Part shown: positions 24,829 to 33,275 of the stretch, in pieces | Layout: each line of letters opens with the position of its first letter | How positions within the stretch are numbered: position 1 is the first letter of the stretch | DNA from: Azohydromonas australica DSM 1124 | GTDB lineage: Bacteria > Pseudomonadota > Gammaproteobacteria > Burkholderiales > Burkholderiaceae_C | Assembly (NCBI RefSeq): GCF_000430725.1 | Contig: NZ_AUMO01000049.1 | Location: 1-64,000, forward strand | Length of the DNA stretch: 64,000 nt | Direction: 5' to 3' | Position numbers and translations under genes: made by a program | Notes under the pieces: model-generated | What the model was told of the DNA's origin: nothing | What the model saw: the letters and a program-made list of their open reading frames with translations, nothing else | Databases searched by the model: none

Positions 24829-26604
24829 TCAGCTCAAGGCGGGCGCCGGTTGCGGCGATGCGTCGGCGGCGAGGTCGGGGGCCAGCACCTCGGCCATCAG
24901 CGCCTGCAGCTCGCCGTCGCGGTACAGGCGTGCGCAGGCCAGCCGCTGCGTCTTGCCGCTGGAAGTGCGTGGAATGGCGCCATGGCGCAGCAGCAGGATG
25001 TCGGCCAGCTGCAGCTCGTGCGCCTGGGTCACGGCATGGCGCGCGGCGGCCAGGATCCGCGCGGCGTCCTCCTGCGCCACGGCGGCGCGGCGCCGGGGCA
25101 GCTCCAGCAGGGCCACGACCTTCTCCTCGCCGTCCATCTCCAGCGAGAAGACGGCGCAGGGCCCGTCGGCATCCGCCTCGACCGCGCGGCTCAGCGTCTG
25201 CTCGATGTCGTTGGGGTAGTAGTTGCGCCCGCGCACGATCATGAGCTCCTTGGCCCGGCCCGTGACGTAGACGCCGCCGCCCTGCACGAAGCCCAGGTCG
25301 CCGGTGCGCAGGTACGGGCCGCGGCCGTCCGCGGTGCGGGCCGCGAAGGTCTTCTCGGTGGCTTCGGGGTTGTTCCAGTAGCCCTGGGCCACGCTGGGCC
25401 CGCGCACCCAGATCTCGCCGACGGCGCCGGCCGGCAGCGCGTTGCCGTCGGCATCGACGATCGCCACCTCGTGCTGCGGCACGGCCGCGCCGCAGCACAC
25501 GCAGTCCTGCCCGCCCTCGCCCGCCGAGGGCTGCGCCTGGTCGCGGGTGAGCGCGTCGCGGTCCAGGCGAAGCACGGAACTGGCATCAGGCGCCACGGCG
25601 CCCGAGACGATCAGCGTCGCCTCGGCCAGTCCGTAGCAGGGCCGCACCACGCCGGCAGCCAGCCCGGCCGCGGCGAAGCGGGCCCGGAAGCGCTGCACCG
25701 TCTCCGCGTTCACGGGCTCGGCGCCGCAGAACACGCTGCGCAGCGCCGACAGGTCCAGGGCCACGTCCTGGCCCTCGGCGGCCTTCAGGCACATCCGCAG
25801 CGCGAAGTTGGGCGCCGCCGAGGTCTGGGCACGGAAGCGGCTGAGCGCCTGGAGCCAGCGCAGCGGCCGCTGGATGAAGTGCAGCGGCGACATGAAGGCG
25901 TAGTGCCCGCCCAGCGCGATGGGCTGCAGCGTCGTGCCGATGAGCCCCATGTCGTGGAACTGGGGCAGCCAGCCCGCGCACTCCACGAACTCCGGCATCG
26001 CCACCGAGCGCTGGATGGCGCGCTCGTTGGCAACCAGTTGCGCGTGCGTGACCATCACGCCCTTGGGCGCACCGGTCGAGCCCGAGGTGTATTGCAGGAA
26101 GGCCAGGCTCGACGCCTCGACGGCATCGGCGCCACGCTCCCATGCAGGAGCGCCGGCGGCGTCCTCCTCGGCCTCCACCCGCACCGCCGCATCCACGCCG
26201 GCAGCCTGCAGCCCGGTGCCCACCGAGGCCTTGAGGCCGGCCGTGGTCAGCACGCGGCGCGTGCCGCTGTCCTGGATGATCAGCCGCAGCCGGGCGAAGT
26301 GCTGCGGATTGCGCGCCAGGTTGGCCGGCACGGCAATGGCGCCGGCATGCAGGCAGGCGAAGAAGGCCACGATGAATTCGAGCCCGGACGGAAACAGCAG
26401 CAGCACCGCCTGGCCGCTGCAGCCCGTGGCCGCCAAGTGGCCGGCGAGCTGGCGCGAGCGGCGGTCCAGCTCGGCATAGCTCAGCACGCGGTCGTCGCGC
26501 TCGCCGTTGGCAATGAAGGTGTACGCGCGCGCCTCGGGCTGCAGGCGGGTGTAGTGCTCCAGGCAGTCCAGCAGCGTGGCGGCGTGGTCAAGAGGCAAGG
26601 GCAT
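24829..26604 (-). CDS. Fatty acyl-AMP ligase (FAAL)
   Basis: 591 residues from MPLPLDHAATLLDCLEHY. The adenylation P-loop is FLQYTSGSTGAPKGVMVTH; other core motifs are GWLPQFHDMGLIG (a FAAL hallmark), PCYGLAEATLIVSG, YLRTGDLGFV and the C-terminal PRTSSGKTQRLACARLY. FAALs make acyl-adenylates and pass the acyl group to a carrier protein rather than CoA, as in mycobacterial lipid and lipopeptide pathways. The start overlaps the end of the cysteine desulfurase gene by 17 bases. The ACP follows 64 bases later. The FAAL/ACP pair is a strong sign of a secondary lipid pathway. Confidence 0.93.
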   Translation of the reverse strand: MPLPLDHAATLLDCLEHYTRLQPEARAYTFIANGERDDRVLSYAELDRRSRQLAGHLAATGCSGQAVLLLFPSGLEFIVAFFACLHAGAIAVPANLARNPQHFARLRLIIQDSGTRRVLTTAGLKASVGTGLQAAGVDAAVRVEAEEDAAGAPAWERGADAVEASSLAFLQYTSGSTGAPKGVMVTHAQLVANERAIQRSVAMPEFVECAGWLPQFHDMGLIGTTLQPIALGGHYAFMSPLHFIQRPLRWLQALSRFRAQTSAAPNFALRMCLKAAEGQDVALDLSALRSVFCGAEPVNAETVQRFRARFAAAGLAAGVVRPCYGLAEATLIVSGAVAPDASSVLRLDRDALTRDQAQPSAGEGGQDCVCCGAAVPQHEVAIVDADGNALPAGAVGEIWVRGPSVAQGYWNNPEATEKTFAARTADGRGPYLRTGDLGFVQGGGVYVTGRAKELMIVRGRNYYPNDIEQTLSRAVEADADGPCAVFSLEMDGEEKVVALLELPRRRAAVAQEDAARILAAARHAVTQAHELQLADILLLRHGAIPRTSSGKTQRLACARLYRDGELQALMAEVLAPDLAADASPQPAPALS

Positions 26605-27799
26605 GCGGCTTCTCCGTCTGCGGATGCGCGATGCGCTGCAGCAGCGCCACGCCATTGGCCACGGCCTCCACGAAGCGCTCCAGGTCGGCCTGCTCGGTGT
26701 AGCGCCCGATGCTCACGCGCATCGTGGCCTTGATCTGCTCCTCGCCCAGGCCCATGCCGCGCAGCACGTGCGAGAGCGAGACCGACTTGTTGTTGCTGCA
26801 CGCCGAGCCCAGCGACACCTGGATGCCGTGCAGGTGGTCGAGCATCGCGGCCAGGGCCTCGGCACGGATGCCGTCCACGCGGATGCTCAGCGTGTTGGGC
26901 GCCTGCTCGTGCGCGTGCAGCGGGCCGTTGAAGGCGATGCCCGGCACGCGCGCGGCCAGCATCGCGCGCAGCTGCGCCTGGTAGGCCTGAAGCCGCGCCA
27001 GCAGCGCCGGCAGCTCGGCATGGGTGGCCTGCGCCGCGGCCCCCATGGCGGCGATGGCGGCCGTGGCCTCCGTGCCGCCACGCTGGCCGCGCTCCTGGCC
27101 GCCGCCGTGGATCAGCGGCTCCACCTTCGCGCCGGCGCGCACGTACAGCGCGCCCACGCCCTTGGGGCCGTAGAACTTGTGGCCGGCCAGGGCGAGGCTG
27201 TCCATGCCCAGCGCGGCCACGTCCACCTGCACCTTGCCGACCGCCTGCACGGCATCGACGTGGAAATGGATGCCGCGCTCGCGCAAGGCCTGCGCGATGG
27301 CGCCCACCGGCTGCACCGTGCCGACCTCGTTGTTGACGAGCATGACCGACACCAGCCGCGTGTGCGGGCGCAGGCTCCGCAGCACCGACTCCAGCGTGAT
27401 GCGGCCCTCGCCGTCCGGCGCCAGGCGCGTCACCTCGAAGCCGAAGACGCGCTCCAGGTAGGCGGCCACCTCCAGCACCGAGGCATGCTCGATCTCGGAC
27501 ACCACGATGTGCGCCGGCCCCGCGGCGCGGCCCAGGCCCCCGCTCGCGGTCAGGGCGCCCTTGATGGCCCAGTTGTTCGCCTCGGTGCCGCCGGAGGTGA
27601 AGAAAAGGTCCTCGGGCCGCGCGCCGATGAGCCGCGCCACCTGCTCCCGCGCCTCGCGCAGCCGCACCATCGGCGCCTTGGCCAGCCCGTAGCGGCTCGA
27701 TGGGTTGCCGAAGTCATCGATCGCGGCGTGGAAGGTCTCGATGGCCTCGCGGCACACCGGTGTCGTGGCGTTGTAGTCGAAATAGCCTCGGGTGCTCAT
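26588..27799 (-). CDS. Cysteine desulfurase (NifS/IscS-like)
   Basis: 403 residues starting MSTRGYFDYNATTPVC. It has FFTSGGTEANNWAIKGAL, the PLP-lysine region LALAGHKFYGPKGVGALYV and the sulfur-accepting cysteine in SLGSACSNNKS. Cysteine desulfurases take sulfur from cysteine and hand it to scaffold proteins or other acceptors. AAGGAGCCGCC precedes the ATG. It follows a NifU-like scaffold by ten bases and runs into the FAAL gene. A housekeeping isc operon would have iscR, iscA and hscBA; none are here, so this copy is likely dedicated to the surrounding pathway. Confidence 0.92.
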   Translation of the reverse strand: MSTRGYFDYNATTPVCREAIETFHAAIDDFGNPSSRYGLAKAPMVRLREAREQVARLIGARPEDLFFTSGGTEANNWAIKGALTASGGLGRAAGPAHIVVSEIEHASVLEVAAYLERVFGFEVTRLAPDGEGRITLESVLRSLRPHTRLVSVMLVNNEVGTVQPVGAIAQALRERGIHFHVDAVQAVGKVQVDVAALGMDSLALAGHKFYGPKGVGALYVRAGAKVEPLIHGGGQERGQRGGTEATAAIAAMGAAAQATHAELPALLARLQAYQAQLRAMLAARVPGIAFNGPLHAHEQAPNTLSIRVDGIRAEALAAMLDHLHGIQVSLGSACSNNKSVSLSHVLRGMGLGEEQIKATMRVSIGRYTEQADLERFVEAVANGVALLQRIAHPQTEKPHALAS

Positions 27800-27809
27800 G
27801 GCGGCTCCT

Positions 27810-28175
27810 TCAGCGTGGCTGCGCCAGCGAGGCCTGCAGCCGCTCGAACAGCGAGCGCAGCATTTCCAGGCAGTGGTGCTGCGAAGGCTCCAGCTCGCCC
27901 AGCATCGAATCGACCTCGGCGCCGGGAATAGCCAGCAACTCGGTGAATGGCCGGCCATGGACGTGCGAGCAGAAAACATTGCCCGCCGCCAGCGACGTGG
28001 CGCAGCCCCAGGCCTGGTAGCGCGCCGCGCTCACCCGGCCGTCCTCCATTTGCAGCTGCACCTTGATACGGTCGCCGCAAACCGGGTTTCCCAACTCGAT
28101 CACCTCGCTGGCCTCGGGAATTTCTCCCACGAAAACCGGCTCGGTGAAATTCTTGACGATGATGTCGTTGAACAT
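27810..28175 (-). CDS. NifU/IscU-like Fe-S scaffold protein
   Basis: 121 residues starting MFNDIIVKNFTEPVFVGEI. The three cluster-binding cysteines of the NifU N-terminal domain are visible: NPVCGD, WGCATS and HHCLEML. This is the stand-alone U-type scaffold that receives sulfur from the desulfurase encoded just downstream. AGGAGGACCG lies before the ATG. The middle of the protein (VDSMLGELEPSQ) is more divergent than IscU, so it may be specialised. No Fe-S enzyme is recognisable in the operon, so the target of the sulfur is open. Confidence 0.85.
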   Translation of the reverse strand: MFNDIIVKNFTEPVFVGEIPEASEVIELGNPVCGDRIKVQLQMEDGRVSAARYQAWGCATSLAAGNVFCSHVHGRPFTELLAIPGAEVDSMLGELEPSQHHCLEMLRSLFERLQASLAQPR

Positions 28176-28197
28176 CGGTCCTCCTGGCGCGCGGGCT

Positions 28198-29376
28198 TCA
28201 GTTCACGACCGGACACACGGCTTCGGCGTCCGATTCGTCCATTTTTCGCTCCAGATTGACCGCGCAGCAGCCAAACTCCAGGGACGACGGCGCGCGCATG
28301 ATGTATTCCATGCGCTGGCCGGCTCGGCCTGAAGGGCTGGCACCGGGCAGCAGCGTGACGATATCCTCCGTCAGGATCATGCCCGGCGTTGCAAGCGCCA
28401 GCGGGTCCAGAATGGCGAGCACGCCCTTCTCGCCCAGGGGCACCTCCCGGCTGAGGTCGTTCATATCCCGCACCGAGAAATGCACGTAGGGCGAAACGTG
28501 CTTGACCTGGTGCTCGTCGTCGATGGCCACCACGTTGGATTCGACCAGCGCGTAAATGTCGCGCACGCCGCTGGGCGGCACGCCGAGATATTCCTCGCAC
28601 ATGAGGTTGAACTCGCGCCGCGAAATCATCTGGCCCGTGAAGCGTTTCCAGCCGCCCAGGGTGATGACCATGCTGCCGCGGTCCAGCCTGATTTTCTGGC
28701 CCGTCTGCTTGATGAACTGCAGCAGGCGGTAAATCAGGAACGGCGGGCCGATGATGTGGCGCGTGAACTTGTTTTCCCACTGCGTGAGCTGGGCCAGCGC
28801 CTCCTCGGGCACGAAGCGCTCCTGCCTGACCATGAAGCGGTGCGTGTCCAGCAGGCCGGCGAGCATGTTCAGCGCCTTGATCATGCCCATCTCCGGGATC
28901 TCCTCCGTCGAGGGGCACACGTACAGCCCTGCGCCCTTGGAGATGCCCAGGAACTCGCGGTACATGGCGTAGATCGCCATCACCGCGTTGTCCACCGTCT
29001 GCGAGCAGCGGCGGGAGATACTGGGCACGCCGCTGGTGCCGGTGCTGCGCATCTCGTGCTCGATGGCGTTCAGCGGCTTGGACAGCAGCTCGTGGCTGCT
29101 GGCCGACTTGAACTTGGCGATGGGCACCAACGGAATGCGCACCAGGTCGTCGAAACCCTTGATGTCGTCCGGATGCACGCCCTTGGCAACGCAGGCCTCG
29201 CGGTAGTAAGCATTGCGTTCGTAGTGGAAGCGGAAACTGTCCGCGATCAGGTCTGCCTTGAGTGCATTCAATGTTTCCTCGGGCAGGCGATACATCTCGT
29301 GCACCGAGGAGACGACGGCCGTCAAGGGATTAAGCCCGGCGCGGCGAATCGCTGCCACCACTTCACTCATGCTCAT
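28198..29376 (-). CDS. LuxE-like acyl-protein synthetase / adenylate-forming enzyme
   Basis: 392 residues starting MSMSEVVAAIRRAGLNPL, with GGAGG just before the ATG. The adenylation-like signature is HEMRSTGTSGVPS, and 'VITLGGWKRFTGQMISRREF' and 'DIYALVESN' fit the LuxE/PaaK-like family. LuxE activates fatty acids as acyl-AMP and then holds the acyl group on a C-terminal cysteine. This protein has three cysteines near its end (FGCC, and VCPVVN), a possible counterpart. It is the first gene of the operon. Having both LuxE-like and FAAL enzymes suggests two acyl-activation steps or two substrates. Alternatively it could be a phenylacetate-CoA-ligase relative. Confidence 0.8.
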   Translation of the reverse strand: MSMSEVVAAIRRAGLNPLTAVVSSVHEMYRLPEETLNALKADLIADSFRFHYERNAYYREACVAKGVHPDDIKGFDDLVRIPLVPIAKFKSASSHELLSKPLNAIEHEMRSTGTSGVPSISRRCSQTVDNAVMAIYAMYREFLGISKGAGLYVCPSTEEIPEMGMIKALNMLAGLLDTHRFMVRQERFVPEEALAQLTQWENKFTRHIIGPPFLIYRLLQFIKQTGQKIRLDRGSMVITLGGWKRFTGQMISRREFNLMCEEYLGVPPSGVRDIYALVESNVVAIDDEHQVKHVSPYVHFSVRDMNDLSREVPLGEKGVLAILDPLALATPGMILTEDIVTLLPGASPSGRAGQRMEYIMRAPSSLEFGCCAVNLERKMDESDAEAVCPVVN

Positions 29377-30214
29377 GAATCCTCCGTTACGTCACAAGTG
29401 GCCCGCGCAGGAAAATACCTGCTGGAAAACCGGCCCACTCCATGATTCGAATACAGCAGCCACAACCCTCGACCAACAAACCCTCATGCAAGCATCGGGC
29501 GTCATCAATTCGACGCGCAGGCGCACCACCGGCTCGTGAAAATCACGCGCAGGCACGCCTACCACACCGGGGAATAACTGCAGACCCGGCCAGCACAAAT
29601 GTTGCAAGAAGACACATGCCTATCCCGGGTGATGCGTTCGACATCTCCCGGGCAAGACTGGCATGGAAACGAGACGTTGCTTACTGCAACTGCGATTTGA
29701 TTCTATGCAAAGAACAAACGCGTATCAACAACTTTGTTGCGCCGCACCATCGAAACCCATCGAGCCGCACCGCCGTAGGGCACAAACCATTTACGGTTGT
29801 CTTGACGGGTAATTTCTTAGTTTCCTAAATTGTGACCCGTCGAGAATGGCCTCGCTTTCAAGGAAGCAAAGCCGCTGTGCGTGGCGCAGCCAAGCACGTT
29901 CCCCGCGTGTTTGCATCGCGCGGAGAGTGCTTTGACTTCAGCGTGGCGGATGAATATCAGGTCAGGTGATGGTGGGCTGCATATTCCAGGGCGACGCGCG
30001 CGAGCACGCCGCCAGCGCCGCGTCGCCGCGGCCGGCAGGGGATGTACCTCCGCAGACCTCAGCGGCCAGGCAGGGGACGGTCAGGCACGCCGCCGGCAAC
30101 GGCGGCGGCCGGCTTTCTCGCATCGACGGCTCCAAGGTTGATCAGCTCAACGACGAGGTGCGGCGAGGCGTTGGGCCGTAGCGGGGAAGGAGGCGTACGA
30201 ACGCGCTCGCCGGA
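29377..30214. other. Long non-coding gap upstream of the nine-gene operon
   Basis: About 840 bases with no convincing gene on either strand. The part 29400-29850 is clearly less GC-rich than the genes around it. It must include the leftward promoter for the operon. A rightward TTGACG (29802-29807) with CTAAAT 17 bases on resembles a sigma-70 promoter, but no gene follows it. Short GC-rich frames at 29881-30181 have atypical Arg-rich translations and are probably noise. Confidence 0.5.
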
Positions 30215-30574
30215 TCAGGCGGCAAGGCGTCGGTCGGGGCGCTCGGGCAGCGCGGGGATGTGCGAGCCGTGCAGCATGGGCTGCAGCGCCACGCGCGGAG
30301 GCAACATGGGCGGCGCCATGGCGGGCGCGCCGCTCAGCAGCGTCTGCGCATGTCCGAGATGGCAGGTGCCGCAATCGTCGTCCAGCGCCAGGGGAGCTTT
30401 CTCGGCGTTCTCGTCCTGAGCGTCAGCGCCGTCGTTGTGGTGCTCGTGATCGTGATGCCCGAAATGCGCGGCATTGGCCGGGCCCTGCTCATGCTGGCAA
30501 TAGCCCGCCACCGCAGCCCACGACAGCTGCAGTGGAAGCACGGTCATGAGGAAGACGAGAAGCCAGCGGCGCAT
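30215..30574 (-). CDS. CzcI-like small exported metal-responsive protein
   Basis: 119 residues with a signal peptide (MRRWLLVFLMTVLPLQLSWAA). The mature part is rich in histidine and acidic residues (HFGHHDHEHHNDGAD), followed by DDDCGTCHLGHAQTLL. This layout, and VAGYCQHEQG after the signal, match CzcI-type proteins found near cobalt-zinc-cadmium efflux genes in Burkholderiales. The family is thought to sense or buffer metal ions in the periplasm. No efflux genes are present here, so it is an orphan. Function is inferred from composition and N-terminal similarity. Confidence 0.65.
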   Translation of the reverse strand: MRRWLLVFLMTVLPLQLSWAAVAGYCQHEQGPANAAHFGHHDHEHHNDGADAQDENAEKAPLALDDDCGTCHLGHAQTLLSGAPAMAPPMLPPRVALQPMLHGSHIPALPERPDRRLAA

Positions 30575-30689
30575 GGCCGGGATTCTAGCGACGGCATGCG
30601 TGCATCGTCCGCTATAAAGATCGATTCGCGCGCAACTGCATCCTGCTCAACCAGTGCAGCGCGCCCGTTGACGCACCGCGCGCAAGCGC

Positions 30690-31328
30690 TCAGGGCGAAC
30701 CCGCCATCGGGTCCGCCGCGAGCGGCGCATCAACCAGCCAGGCGTGCCGCTCCAGCCAGCGGCCCAGCACGTTGTCGTTGGACATGCCCAGCTTGGCGAA
30801 CAGGTGCGCGCGATGCGTCTCCACCGAGCGCGGGCTGCACGGCGGCTGCAGCAGCCGCGCGATTTCCTTGTTCGGCGTGCCCCGCGCCACGTGAACTGCC
30901 ACCTCGCGCTCCCGGGGCGTGAGCGACTCCCACAACACCAGCGCTTCCGCTCGGCCGGCGGCCTCTTCCAGCGCGCCGGGCAGCTTGGCTAGCAGCGCTT
31001 CCGAATCCGGCTTGACCACCCAGTCGTAAGCGCCCCGCCGCACCGCGTTCAGCGCCGTCGGGATGTCGCCATGGCCGGAGAGGAACAGCACCACCAGCGG
31101 GCTGTGTGTCGCCTTGAGCCGGGCAAAGACCTCCAAGCCGCTCAGCCCGCCCAGCCGCAGGTCCAGCACCAGCACGCCGCTGCGGCGCATGTCCACCGCG
31201 TCCAGGAAGGCTTCGCCGGATTCGAAGCCCTGGACCGCGAATCCGGTGGACATCAGCATCAGCAGCAGCGAGCGCCGCACGGCCTCGTCGTCATCGACGA
31301 CATACAGATTCAGTGAGCTTCTTTGCAT
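30690..31328 (-). CDS. FixJ-type response regulator (receiver + LuxR HTH)
   Basis: 212 residues starting MQRSSLNLYVVDDDEAVRR. The receiver has the acidic pocket DDD and the phosphate-accepting Asp in VLVLDLRLGGLSGLE. The output domain is LuxR/NarL-like: SLTPREREVAVHVARGTPNKEIARLL, then SPRSVETHRAHLFAKLGMSN. It overlaps the 3' end of the sensor kinase gene by 19 bases, so the two form one two-component unit. The divergent Bug receptor gene on the far side of the kinase is the natural target. Confidence 0.92.
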   Translation of the reverse strand: MQRSSLNLYVVDDDEAVRRSLLLMLMSTGFAVQGFESGEAFLDAVDMRRSGVLVLDLRLGGLSGLEVFARLKATHSPLVVLFLSGHGDIPTALNAVRRGAYDWVVKPDSEALLAKLPGALEEAAGRAEALVLWESLTPREREVAVHVARGTPNKEIARLLQPPCSPRSVETHRAHLFAKLGMSNDNVLGRWLERHAWLVDAPLAADPMAGSP

Positions 31329-33058
31329 GGTCCCTGGGGAAGCCTCAGCGTGAACAACGCGCCGCCTTGAGCGGGCGACGAGAACGAGAGATGGCCACCA
31401 TGGCTCTCGGCGATGGAGCGGCAGATTTTCAGGCCCACGCCCAAGCCATCGGGCTTGGTGCTGAAGAAGGGCTCGAAGAGCCGGGGTGCCACCTCGGCCG
31501 GAATGCCCGGTCCCGTGTCCTGGACTTCGACCACGATGTCCTGCCCCTCGGCCCGCGCGCGGACCGTGATGCGCTTCGAATCCTCCTTCACGTCCTTCAT
31601 CGCCTGCAGGGCATTCATGAGCAGGTTCAGCAGCAGCTGTTCCAGCAACAGGCGGTCGCCTTGGACCGGTGGCAATGGCGAGCGAACGTCCAGCTCGACC
31701 CCGGAATTGAGCCGCTGGATTTCCGGCCGAAGCAGCGCCAGCACCGACGCGATGAGGTCCGGCATTTCGCAGGCCTCCTGCCCCCGGGTGCGCTGGCGCA
31801 CGAAACCCCGCATGCGGGCCACGATGTCCGCGGCACGGCGCGCCTGGAGCTGAATTTCCTTGAGGGTTTCCTGCAGCAGGTCGCGGGCGCCCTGGTCCGA
31901 AAAACGCTGCGCCGCCACAGCAAAACTGGAAAGCGCCATCAGCGGCTGGCCCAATTCATGGGCGAGCGTCGAAGCCAATTCACCCAAACTGGCCAATCGG
32001 GCGGCATGCTGCAGTTGCGCCTCCTGGTTTCTCTCGCGCTGCTCGGCCCGGCGGCGCTCACGCAGCCGCCAATACAGCAAGCTCACCAAAAGCAGCAGCA
32101 CCGCCAGCCCGCTCAATGCCTGCGCTGCCCGCCGGGCCTGGACCACTTCCGACAGGTCGGCCATCACGCTGAGCGTCCAGCCCAGGCGGGAAATATCGGT
32201 TTCCGCCACCAGGAAACTGCGCTTGGCACCCAATACCTCCGCCTGCACGCGATAAGGCAAGGCCGAAGCCTGGTTCGAGGGCACATTCCCAGCCCAGGGC
32301 AGCAAGGGATACTCGCGGTGCTCCATGCCGTATTGATGATGCCTGCTCAGCCAGGTGACATCTTCACTGCTTAACGGCTTGCGGCTGTTGTAGACCCATT
32401 TGGGCACCGAGCTCATGAACACAATACCCCGGGCATCTGACAAGACCACCGGGTCCGGCGCATGGGCCCACGCGGATTGAACCGCGTCCAGCCCGACTTT
32501 CACTACCATCACGCCCAAGATGTTTTCCACACTGCGCACGGGCTCGGCGATGAACAGCCCGGGCACACCGGTGGTCATGCCCACGCCGTAGAAAAGGCTG
32601 CGCTCTCCGGCAAGGGCTTGCTCGAAATAGGGCCGGTTGCGGTAATTCTGTCCCACGAAACTCTCGCTGCCGCGCCAGTTGCTTGCGGCCAAGGTCAGGC
32701 CCTGCCGGTCCAGCAGATACAGCGCCGACGAACCCACCACGCGGTTCAATTCTTCGAGGTAAGCATTGACAGCCGACGTAAAACCCGGGTCCCGCGGGTT
32801 TTGCAGCAGCGTGCGCACGGCGGGATGGCGGGCACTGGCCAAGGGCAGGAAATCGAACCGCTCGGCCGTGGCCCGCAATCCCAGCGCATGCGTCTCCAGG
32901 GCATGGTGCAGCGCCTGCGTCTTCAGCCCCATCTCGCGCCGCTCCGTCCATTCGCCGACGCCCAGCAGAAGCGCCGCCAGCAGGGTCGCGGCCAATCCCC
33001 ACAGCACAAAACGGGATACGTGGCTGCTTGAGGGGCGTGCGGTGAACATGCGCGGCAT
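31310..33058 (-). CDS. Membrane sensor histidine kinase, DctB-like
   Basis: 582 residues from MPRMFTARPSSSHV. A transmembrane helix (FVLWGLAATLLAALLLGVG) is followed by a periplasmic sensor of about 260 residues with dCache/PAS marks (SALYLLDRQGLTLAASNW, GQNYRNRPYFEQAL). A second helix (ALSGLAVLLLLVSLLYW) leads to the kinase core: H-box LASTLAHELGQPLMALS, N-box LLNLLMNALQAM, and G-boxes DTGPGIP and GLGVGLKICRSIAESHGG. DctB-type sensors detect C4-dicarboxylates and relatives. Here the partner is a FixJ-like regulator, not an NtrC-like one. The neighbouring divergent Bug receptor suggests a receptor-assisted carboxylate sensor. Confidence 0.92.
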   Translation of the reverse strand: MPRMFTARPSSSHVSRFVLWGLAATLLAALLLGVGEWTERREMGLKTQALHHALETHALGLRATAERFDFLPLASARHPAVRTLLQNPRDPGFTSAVNAYLEELNRVVGSSALYLLDRQGLTLAASNWRGSESFVGQNYRNRPYFEQALAGERSLFYGVGMTTGVPGLFIAEPVRSVENILGVMVVKVGLDAVQSAWAHAPDPVVLSDARGIVFMSSVPKWVYNSRKPLSSEDVTWLSRHHQYGMEHREYPLLPWAGNVPSNQASALPYRVQAEVLGAKRSFLVAETDISRLGWTLSVMADLSEVVQARRAAQALSGLAVLLLLVSLLYWRLRERRRAEQRERNQEAQLQHAARLASLGELASTLAHELGQPLMALSSFAVAAQRFSDQGARDLLQETLKEIQLQARRAADIVARMRGFVRQRTRGQEACEMPDLIASVLALLRPEIQRLNSGVELDVRSPLPPVQGDRLLLEQLLLNLLMNALQAMKDVKEDSKRITVRARAEGQDIVVEVQDTGPGIPAEVAPRLFEPFFSTKPDGLGVGLKICRSIAESHGGHLSFSSPAQGGALFTLRLPQGPCKEAH

Positions 33059-33275
33059 GGCCGTATTTTCATGCAGGAGGATTCTGGACAGCGGCCATAC
33101 CGGCGGGCGCGACGCTGTCGATGGGCGCAAAACCCTGCGTATTTCTACGCAGAGTCCTGTGCGGACTCGAACCGATGCCGCCATTTCCCGCGCCGCCCAC
33201 AATTCCAGCCGTTTTGAGCTCCGGCAGCGCCAGCCGGGGTTTGCGTTTACAGGCGCAATAAGCAAGGAGACTGTC
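33059..33275. promoter_or_regulatory. Divergent promoter region, sensor kinase / Bug receptor
   Basis: 217 bases lie between two divergent genes and should carry both promoters and the binding site of the FixJ-like regulator. A GCAAGGAGAC sequence at 33262-33271 is the ribosome-binding site of the Bug gene. I see a short inverted pair, GCGTATTTCTACGC (33137-33150), but would not assign it to a protein. Confidence 0.45.

Noticed and set aside
29881-30181. Small plus-strand frames after a promoter-like TTGACG
   Set aside because: Translations are Arg/Ala-rich without signal, domain or good ribosome-binding site; they change frame into each other. I treat them as noise.
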